From the NCBI GenBank assembly GCA_001970955.1, contig MPUH01000427.1, positions 1 to 55,114 of the forward strand: a stretch of 55,114 nucleotides of DNA, read 5' to 3'. Made by a program: the position numbers and the translations under genes. Shown piece after piece: positions 49,138-55,114 of the stretch. The DNA comes from Stentor coeruleus. Lineage: Eukaryota; Ciliophora; Heterotrichea; Heterotrichida; Stentoridae. Under the pieces are notes generated by a model, which worked only from the letters and a program-made list of their open reading frames with translations, searched no databases and was not told the origin of the DNA. The first letter of the stretch is position 1. Each line of letters begins with the position of its first letter.

Positions 49138-49997
49138 TTGTTATATTTTTAACCCTTTTATATGTTAGAATATAAAGATTATGGGCTAGGATATTGATAA
49201 AGGGTAATAAATATGCAAATTAGAGATTTATAAATAAAGATTTAGTGGATGATAAGATTTGAGATATTAATGGAAAATATTGATTATGCAAATTAGAGAT
49301 TTATAGATAAAGATTTAGTGGATGATAAGATTTGAGATATTAATGGAAAATATTGATTCTGCTGAATTACGGGCAAAGTTACAGAGAGTTACTTAAGATT
49401 CAATAAAAAAGCTGAAGATAAATGAGGAGGATGGATTTTGTAAAAGATAACTAAATGAGCAGCATATCAATATACAAAAAATAAAATTTAGTAATTTTTC
49501 ACATTTTGATTTGATGCCAACTGAATTTGTAGATAAGAGGAAGACAATATGCAAAACCTCATACTTTTTGATAATATAGTGCAATTTTTAAATTACAAAA
49601 CTGTGAAGAATTTATGACTTTTATGAAGAAGATCATTCAATAAAATCGTTTAATTTGAAAAGCTAACAGAAAAAAATATGGGTATAGCATATTTTATCTA
49701 ATGCAAAAGAGCAAAACTATTGTCACTATTTTAGAATACGCTTTAAAATATAATTAATGATTACCAACACTTAAGTCTGTCTTCGGCAAATTGCTAATAT
49801 AAAATCTTAATAGCATTTTCATTTTGTGAATTTAATGATACCATTAGTTTTTATATCAAACTAAATAATAATGAGCATTTAAATCCATAATTTTAAAATC
49901 AAGCTAAAACGAAAACTATCTATTTTTAGCGTAAATTTGACTGTTAAAATGAAGATTTCATACTTTTTATCAAAATTAAACTTAAAAATATATCTAA
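49138..49997. other. 860-bp divergent intergenic region with a tandem duplication
   Basis: 5' flanks of the coiled-coil and TTLL genes. It holds a 73-bp tandem duplication (separate entry). A 63-codon minus frame at 49393-49584 shows no protein-like character. The last 100 bp before the TTLL ATG are AT-rich. Confidence 0.45.
49213..49358. repeat. 73-bp tandem duplication
   Basis: Copies at 49213-49285 and 49286-49358 are adjacent, with no spacer or N, and differ at one base (TTATAAATAAAG versus TTATAGATAAAG). Lies about 75 bp upstream of the 49137 start codon. Confidence 0.85.
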
Positions 49998-51833
49998 ATG
50001 GAACGCAAAGTCGGGCATTCAGTAAAGGATCTAAACTCACCTCCTCTATTATCAATAACAGGCAAGCCTATTCAAGTCATGTTTATATCAGAAAAAAGAT
50101 TGAAAAAAAGGCTTTCTTCTCCTGACTTGAGGAGGATATTAACCCCAGTCAAGCAATCAAGACTTGAACAGACCTTGCAAAATTTTATGGCTTCAGGAAA
50201 AACTTTCTTTCCTCAAAAGAAACCCTTGACACCTCTGATGAGTACCCTAGCCAAAAAAACCTTGGTGAAAGCTAATGGAAAAAACCCAAGCACAGAATCA
50301 ATCGAACTAGAAAGCGGGGTAAAAATCTACAAGTGTATGTCCAACCCTAACGTAAATGGGAATTCAAGCACTTTAGGTTACCCATACCGCTCATCAACTG
50401 CACAAACTGAGTTATCTATTGTATACAAAACCCCTTTAAGTAATCACCGTAGGAAAACTACAACACCTAAAGCAAATCGTTCAAAAGTCTTACAAAAAAA
50501 AGAAAATTTATCTAAATCCTTACAAAAATCAAACGGAATCTTAATTAAAGAAGAAGATGAATGTATATACAAATACTTCCTTGGTCCTGGGAATAATTCA
50601 GAACTAATATTCAAAACTATGAAAAAACGTCCTAAATGGAAAAGGGTTTACTCGCATATTGGAGCACATTTTACGTGGACAGCTTTGAAAAATAGTTCAA
50701 TTACTGAGTCTTTACTTGATTATGATTTAAAAGAGCAAAGAAATACAGTTTTGGCTGTTAGTGAATACCCTTTAATAATGCCTCAGGATGCTTATTGCCA
50801 AATTATACCTTTGAATTCGATATTATCATCTAAAACTAAGTTGTATAATAGGCTCAATGCGAATAAGGAACTAACATCAAAAAAAAGACTGTTTTTTAAT
50901 ATGCACAGTTATTATACGGAAAATCGTATTAACCCGTTTAGTAAAATACCTTTGACTTTTCATGTTTCGTATGGGTCTTATGATGCAAATTTTAAAATGT
51001 TTGTCAGTAAATATAATGAATTGCAGAATTCGGGTGCTGGCAGTATTTGGATTGTCAAACCTGGAGAATGCACAAATAGAGGCTTTGGCATCCGCGTTTG
51101 CTCAACCCTCGAACAAATAGTTGACTCAATAAACAACTATGAATCAGACAACGAGCGAACTTTTGTAATCCAAAAATATATCGACAACCCTCTTCTCTAC
51201 AAAGGTCGTAAATTTGATATTCGCTGCTATGCCCTTATCACTTGCATCATGGGTAATTTCCAATGCTTTTTTTATAAAGAAGGTTATCTTCGTACATCAA
51301 GTGTCGACTATAGTCTTAAAAATGTCAGCAATAAATATATTCATTTAACAAATGATGCAGTGCAAAAATACTCACAAAATTACGGCAAACACGAAGCTGG
51401 AAATAAACTTTCATATGCAGAATTCCACGACTACCTTCAAAAAACATATGGTAACGTAGACTTTTACAAGGAAATTCTTCCACAAATCAAAGATACAATA
51501 AAAGATACCGTCTTAGCAACTTATATGAAACTTGACCCAAACCGCAAAACCCACTCTTTTGAAATTCTTGGCTACGACTTTTTAATAGACACCATGTATA
51601 AAGTCTGGCTTATAGAAGTTAATACAAATCCCTGCTTAGAACTAAGTAGTCCTTATTTGGAAACCCTGATTCCTAATATGGTCGATCAAGCTTTTTGCCT
51701 TACAGTTGACCAAATTTTCCCTAGTGAATATATAGATGCCAGTAAAAAAGATTCTCAAAATGGGGTAATTAGCAATGAATTTGAGCTGATTTTTAATGAA
51801 GCCAAATATAATCGTGATTTAAATTTATGTTAA
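49998..51833 (+). CDS. Tubulin-tyrosine-ligase-like (TTLL) protein
   Basis: 611 residues. The first 300 are basic and variable. The TTL domain (about 310-590) has WIVKPGECTNRGFGIRV (ATP-binding Lys), FVIQKYIDNPLLYKGRKFDIR, GYLRTSSVDYS, YIHLTNDAVQKYSQNYGKHE and FEILGYDFLIDTMYKVWLIEVNTNPCLE with the metal-binding Glu and Asn. TTLL enzymes add Glu or Gly to tubulin tails and so mark cilia and stable microtubules, abundant in ciliates. Which amino acid is added cannot be told. The ATG at 49998 follows AT-rich sequence; the stop TAA is 12 bp from the stop of the convergent gene. Confidence 0.93.
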   Translation: MERKVGHSVKDLNSPPLLSITGKPIQVMFISEKRLKKRLSSPDLRRILTPVKQSRLEQTLQNFMASGKTFFPQKKPLTPLMSTLAKKTLVKANGKNPSTESIELESGVKIYKCMSNPNVNGNSSTLGYPYRSSTAQTELSIVYKTPLSNHRRKTTTPKANRSKVLQKKENLSKSLQKSNGILIKEEDECIYKYFLGPGNNSELIFKTMKKRPKWKRVYSHIGAHFTWTALKNSSITESLLDYDLKEQRNTVLAVSEYPLIMPQDAYCQIIPLNSILSSKTKLYNRLNANKELTSKKRLFFNMHSYYTENRINPFSKIPLTFHVSYGSYDANFKMFVSKYNELQNSGAGSIWIVKPGECTNRGFGIRVCSTLEQIVDSINNYESDNERTFVIQKYIDNPLLYKGRKFDIRCYALITCIMGNFQCFFYKEGYLRTSSVDYSLKNVSNKYIHLTNDAVQKYSQNYGKHEAGNKLSYAEFHDYLQKTYGNVDFYKEILPQIKDTIKDTVLATYMKLDPNRKTHSFEILGYDFLIDTMYKVWLIEVNTNPCLELSSPYLETLIPNMVDQAFCLTVDQIFPSEYIDASKKDSQNGVISNEFELIFNEAKYNRDLNLC

Positions 51834-51845
51834 TATTAAATATAT

Positions 51846-52535
51846 TTATACCTTATATTGCTTTTTGGCCATTAGTTCAAGTTTTGCAAAAAGCTCACAG
51901 TTTCCTTTACCTGATAGGATATTATGTGAGTCTTGAGATGTTTCTAGAAAACTGTTTCCTGGAGGCCTAGGGTTAGAATCTTCTAAGCTTGGGTATTCAA
52001 GATTGTCATATATAATTATTGGGGTTTCAGGATTTTCAGAGTTTAAGGTTTCTTGGATTTCGATAATCCGATCGTGTTGTCCGAGATCGTCGTAAATGTC
52101 TAAGAAAATCTGGTTTTCAAAGATTTTTGGAGCGTGCTTAACAGGTTTACCATCAAGAATTGTGAGTTTTTCTTGAGGTTTCAGAGGTTTTTTAGGGATT
52201 TTTTTCTTTTTGATAGTATGCGAAGGGACTTTCGACTTTATGGTTCCTCTTGGAGGGCTATTTTTTGCGATTTTTTTTTCTTTCATGCTGAGTTTTTTAT
52301 CATGTAGGCTAAGGGTAATTGATAAGGATTGGTGAGGACTGTGATGTCGGGTAAATGACTTCAACCCTTGTCTGAGTTTTTTAATTTTGCTTTGGCCTGT
52401 ACTTATCGGACTTGTTGAGCTGTTCCTGTCAGACTGAAGACGAGAACATTTTTTCTTTTCCACTAGTTCCTTTTGCTTTTCAGTCTGCACAAAGTAGCAT
52501 GGTATACTTAATCTTTTTGTATGGGCTTTTTTCAT
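51846..52535 (-). CDS. Basic, Ser/Lys-rich hypothetical protein
   Basis: 229 residues. The N-terminal two thirds are very basic and low-complexity (SHTIKKKKIPKKPLKPQEK, KKLRQGLKSFTRHHSPHQS). The last third is acidic with a possible ordered segment (FLDIYDDLGQHDRIIEI, IIIYDNLEYPSLED) and a short helix at the end (CELFAKLELMAKKQ). Nothing in it is recognised. Charge pattern suggests microtubule or nucleic-acid binding, but this is a guess. Its stop is 12 bp from the TTLL stop, so the two mRNAs may overlap. Stop TAA. Confidence 0.65.
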   Translation of the reverse strand: MKKAHTKRLSIPCYFVQTEKQKELVEKKKCSRLQSDRNSSTSPISTGQSKIKKLRQGLKSFTRHHSPHQSLSITLSLHDKKLSMKEKKIAKNSPPRGTIKSKVPSHTIKKKKIPKKPLKPQEKLTILDGKPVKHAPKIFENQIFLDIYDDLGQHDRIIEIQETLNSENPETPIIIYDNLEYPSLEDSNPRPPGNSFLETSQDSHNILSGKGNCELFAKLELMAKKQYKV

Positions 52536-53796
52536 TATTAAATATTAGAATCATTTATGTTTCCCTATATTAGAGACCATATACAAGTTCTATAATAATA
52601 TTTTATCTTAGAAGTTGTGCTATAAGTCATTATAATTCCTTTGGGAATTTTTTATTGTGGGGGAAAAAATAAACTTTAGGTTGTGGATAATAACTAGGCA
52701 TTATTTTAGGACTCATGAGTATGGAAAGTATGATTTTTAACTAAAGAACTATATAATTGGATAATATAGCTAGAAGAACAAAAATAGATGAGAAAGAGAA
52801 AGGTTTGTAAGGAGAATTATGATAGTGATAAAAAATAAAAAATATTATAGGAATAAAGGTTGATTAGGATTTTTGGCATGAAAATCCAAGTGAAAGATGA
52901 TGCTTGACTATGATAAATAGCGGATTGAGGTTTTTAAAGATTTTTGCAATGAGGAAGATAGGGATTTAGACATTCTATGGGTAAGAATTATATAAGACTA
53001 ATACTTTTTCTAGTTTACTTGGGAAGTTTAGACTGGGTTATTTTAATACGTAAATTTTATAGGTTAGAATACTGATATGAAATTTAGTTTAAAGTTTTAA
53101 GAAGGAAGCTTAGTATAGAGCCTGAAATATTTTTTTGGTTTATAAGAATCATGCTGGTTTATATATATATTGTAAACGAAAAGGCTTTTAAAATAAAATC
53201 ACAAGCCGAGTTAATATCTTTGATAATAAATTGCTAGCTTTTATTTTATATTTATGCTATCAACCCTAATATACAAATGATGAACTTTAGACATTTTTTA
53301 TTAGGAATCTTATTTTGCTAATATATTTTTATATTTTTTACAAGCCATGCACTTATATAAGATACAATCTATCTAAAAAAATCAGTCTAAATTCGGTTAA
53401 TTATAAAAAGCTACTTTATTTTTAATTATTACTTTACTATTATTCTAACATCGTCTTGCATATTAATTCCAAAAAATATAATAGAGATAACTATATCTAA
53501 TGTTTGCTATTTTTAATTTAATCACGCTTAAAATCATTATCGAATGCTATTTTTTCTAAACTTTATAAATTTTATTATAATTTTAAATATCTCTTTACCA
53601 TAAAAAAAAATTAGGCATGCATACTTATTCAATCTTAACACAATACTTTATTTTTTTAAAATCCAGGCAAATAATAAAAAATAAAAAAAAACACAGGATT
53701 TCAAACAACACTTTAGTATTCAACTCACTGCTTTATTTCATATTATATCAAATAATTATCTATATTCTTATACTAAAATAGCATTCTCTAAACATT
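52536..53796. other. 1.26-kb intergenic region
   Basis: The left 600 bp (5' flank of the basic protein) are G-rich and nearly C-free on +. The right part (from about 53400, 3' flank of Atg8) is G-poor. A short open stretch near 52920-52980 reads RIEVFKDFCNEEDRDLDILW and is followed by a GTAA...AG segment of 16 nt, so a gene remnant is possible but weakly supported. No RNA or repeat is seen. Confidence 0.4.
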
Positions 53797-54159
53797 TTAA
53801 CTATAATCACAACCTAATGTCTCATGCTCACAGTACATTAGGTATAAAAAGCCATCCTGATCTTTTGATTCTTCATAAAGCTCAAGCAAGGATTTATCTC
53901 CTGTAACAAGTTTTTTTTCATTGGCAAAAACATATATTGCTTGATTACTTTCCAGTTTAAGTTTGGCTCTTAAGCATGAGTTGAATTGAAAAAATGAATA
54001 ATTTCTAGGACAAAGGAACTTAGCCTTAGGAATTTCGCTGAGTTTTGAAATTCCGTGCTTTTCTAATATTATCGGGATCTTGTCAGGCCAGTATCTCATG
54101 ATTTTGGATGATTCTTCTTTACGGTATTCAAGTGTATTATCTTGTTTGAATTTCCACAT
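53797..54159 (-). CDS. ATG8: Atg8/GABARAP/LC3 ubiquitin-like protein
   Basis: 120 residues with the Atg8 fold order: two N-terminal helices (MWKFKQDNTLEYRKEESSKI), the YWPDKIPIILEK strand equivalent to KYPDRVPVIVEK, KAKFLCPRNYSFFQF, AIYVFANEKKL and DGFLYLMYCEHETLG. The conserved processing Gly is residue 116, followed by CDYS, so Atg4 cleavage would be needed before lipid conjugation. It marks autophagosome membranes. It is divergent from standard Atg8 around the second half (CLRAKLKLESN) and could be a specialised paralogue. Start ATG at 54159; stop TAA. Confidence 0.92.
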   Translation of the reverse strand: MWKFKQDNTLEYRKEESSKIMRYWPDKIPIILEKHGISKLSEIPKAKFLCPRNYSFFQFNSCLRAKLKLESNQAIYVFANEKKLVTGDKSLLELYEESKDQDGFLYLMYCEHETLGCDYS

Positions 54160-55114
54160 TTTATATCAGATAAGTAATAAATAGCATTTTTAAGACTAAA
54201 TTTTATGATAAATAGAAGAATTTAGTCGATTTGTATAATGGTTGAGATTATATGAAAACAGATAAAAAATTATGAAATAAAAGGGAAATTATACTTTTGC
54301 ATATAAATGCTTTTTAAATGGGAAGTTAGATTTAAATGTAGAACTTTTTTTAGAATATGGTGAGGCTGAGATATTTTATTATATAATATAATAATAACCA
54401 TATGCGATTATATTCATAGAAATTTAATGTGAGAGATTCTTTTATGGAAAATAAAAATCACTATAAAAGTTTATCTCAAAATTTTCATCAATATAAGTAT
54501 TTATGCTATAATTGGTTGATATTATATATCATACATAATCTTGCTTTATCAAACTTTAATCAACTAGTATAAGTTAGTTTTACTATGCAAATCATATGAA
54601 GCAAAGCAAAAGTTTATATTTAACAAATTTTTATTGTCTTTTACTACGTGAAAATGCTTAGATNTCAACTAGTATAAGTTAGTTTTACTATGCAAATCAT
54701 ATGAAGCAAAGCAAAAGTTTATATTTAACAAATTTTTATTGTCTTTTACTACGTGAAAATGCTTAGATATACTTTATTTTGATATTTTGCTTGGTGTGAA
54801 GCATGCTATTTATGCTTCTTTAACTTAATTCCATCGTAAATTCGAAATAATAAAAATATGATTTTTACTTCTGATTATCAAAGGCATTTATTTTTTCCTA
54901 TGCTACAATAGTAAACCCAAAATCATATTTTTAAGTAAACATCATACTGATATTAAATCCAAAAATATTCCTTATTCCTTCAAAGGACTCTATAATAAAC
55001 TACAAAAACCTTTGCTTATTAAATTATCAAAAAATTCTATTCTTACATTTCATTCAGTTTTCTGTTAAAATGCTTTGCAAAAAAATTATTCTCAATCCCA
55101 ACTCTTTTAAATTT
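54160..55114. other. 955-bp intergenic region to the window end
   Basis: 5' flank of Atg8, then AT-rich sequence with an N-flanking 104-bp duplication (separate entry). From about 54880 the + strand is G-poor, which predicts either a plus-strand gene starting or a minus-strand gene ending just beyond the window. No gene is seen. Confidence 0.45.
54560..54768. repeat. 104-bp duplication flanking N at 54664 (assembly join)
   Basis: Positions 54560-54663 and 54665-54768 are identical, separated by N. Confidence 0.85.

Noticed and set aside
52880-53070. Two-exon plus-strand gene with a 16-nt intron at 52981-52996
   Set aside because: The upstream part contains several stops, the frame has no start, and the skew of the region fits the 5' flank of the minus-strand neighbour.
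1131-53275. ACCCTAA boxes in several intergenic regions (about 1131 reverse, 5687, 19996, 20048, 23081, 53264) as telomere relics or promoter motifs
   Set aside because: Single, untandem copies in both orientations relative to genes; a few are expected by chance, and no tandem telomere repeat is present.
1-55114. tRNA, rRNA or CRISPR arrays
   Set aside because: I looked for T-loop (GGTTCGA-type) motifs, conserved rRNA blocks and regularly spaced repeats and found none.
1-55114. A reassigned ciliate genetic code (UAA/UAG as Gln)
   Set aside because: TAA and TAG end conserved proteins at the expected positions (eL18, PSMB3, CDK, PABP) and no in-frame TAA/TAG is needed within any conserved protein.

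Overview
The window looks like macronuclear DNA of a heterotrich ciliate, most probably Stentor. It is AT-rich and eukaryotic, with densely packed genes. Five genes carry introns of exactly 15 nt (GTAA...AG), a length known from Stentor. UAA and UAG are real stops at the ends of conserved proteins (ribosomal protein eL18, proteasome beta3, CDK, poly(A)-binding protein), so the code is standard, unlike Paramecium or Tetrahymena. The species call is inference.

Layout, left to right. 0-5 kb: LRRC45-like centrosomal protein (cut by the window edge), beta-COP of the COPI coat, and an unknown gene. 5.7-14.3 kb: a long minus-strand block with a dynamin-related GTPase, an LRR protein, a Polo kinase, an unknown Cys-pair protein and a coiled-coil protein. 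14.3-21.1 kb: coiled-coil protein, VAMP7-like R-SNARE, CCCH zinc-finger protein, another coiled-coil protein, a PH + permuted papain-fold protein and a CAP-domain protein. 21-27 kb: a decayed gene, proteasome beta3 and a TMEM131-like membrane protein. 28.6-37 kb: thioredoxin/nucleoredoxin, PABP, a helical-repeat protein, an STPG/SHIPPO protein, an SCP1-type phosphatase and eL18. 38-45 kb: two coiled-coil proteins, a TIR-flanked element and a degenerate inositol 5-phosphatase. 46-55 kb: a CDK, a large coiled-coil protein, a tubulin-tyrosine-ligase-like enzyme, a basic protein and an Atg8 homologue.

Genes are not in operons. Many products fit shared themes: membrane traffic (beta-COP, dynamin, VAMP7, TMEM131, Atg8), and centrosome/cilium/cell-cycle (LRRC45, PLK, CDK, STPG, TTLL and several coiled-coil proteins). 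Spacing is extremely tight in places: two divergent pairs have 32 and 33 bp between start codons, and three convergent pairs have 12, 12 and 24 bp between stops.

Six single-N positions are each flanked by identical 46-117 bp copies. These look like scaffold joins whose overlaps were never collapsed. They disrupt the beta-COP, PLK and phosphatase gene models. I found no CRISPR, tRNA, rRNA or bacterial-type system. The best leads are the TIR element, the 5-phosphatase pseudoenzyme, the CDK with altered regulatory motifs, the 15-nt introns and the strand-skewed gene flanks.
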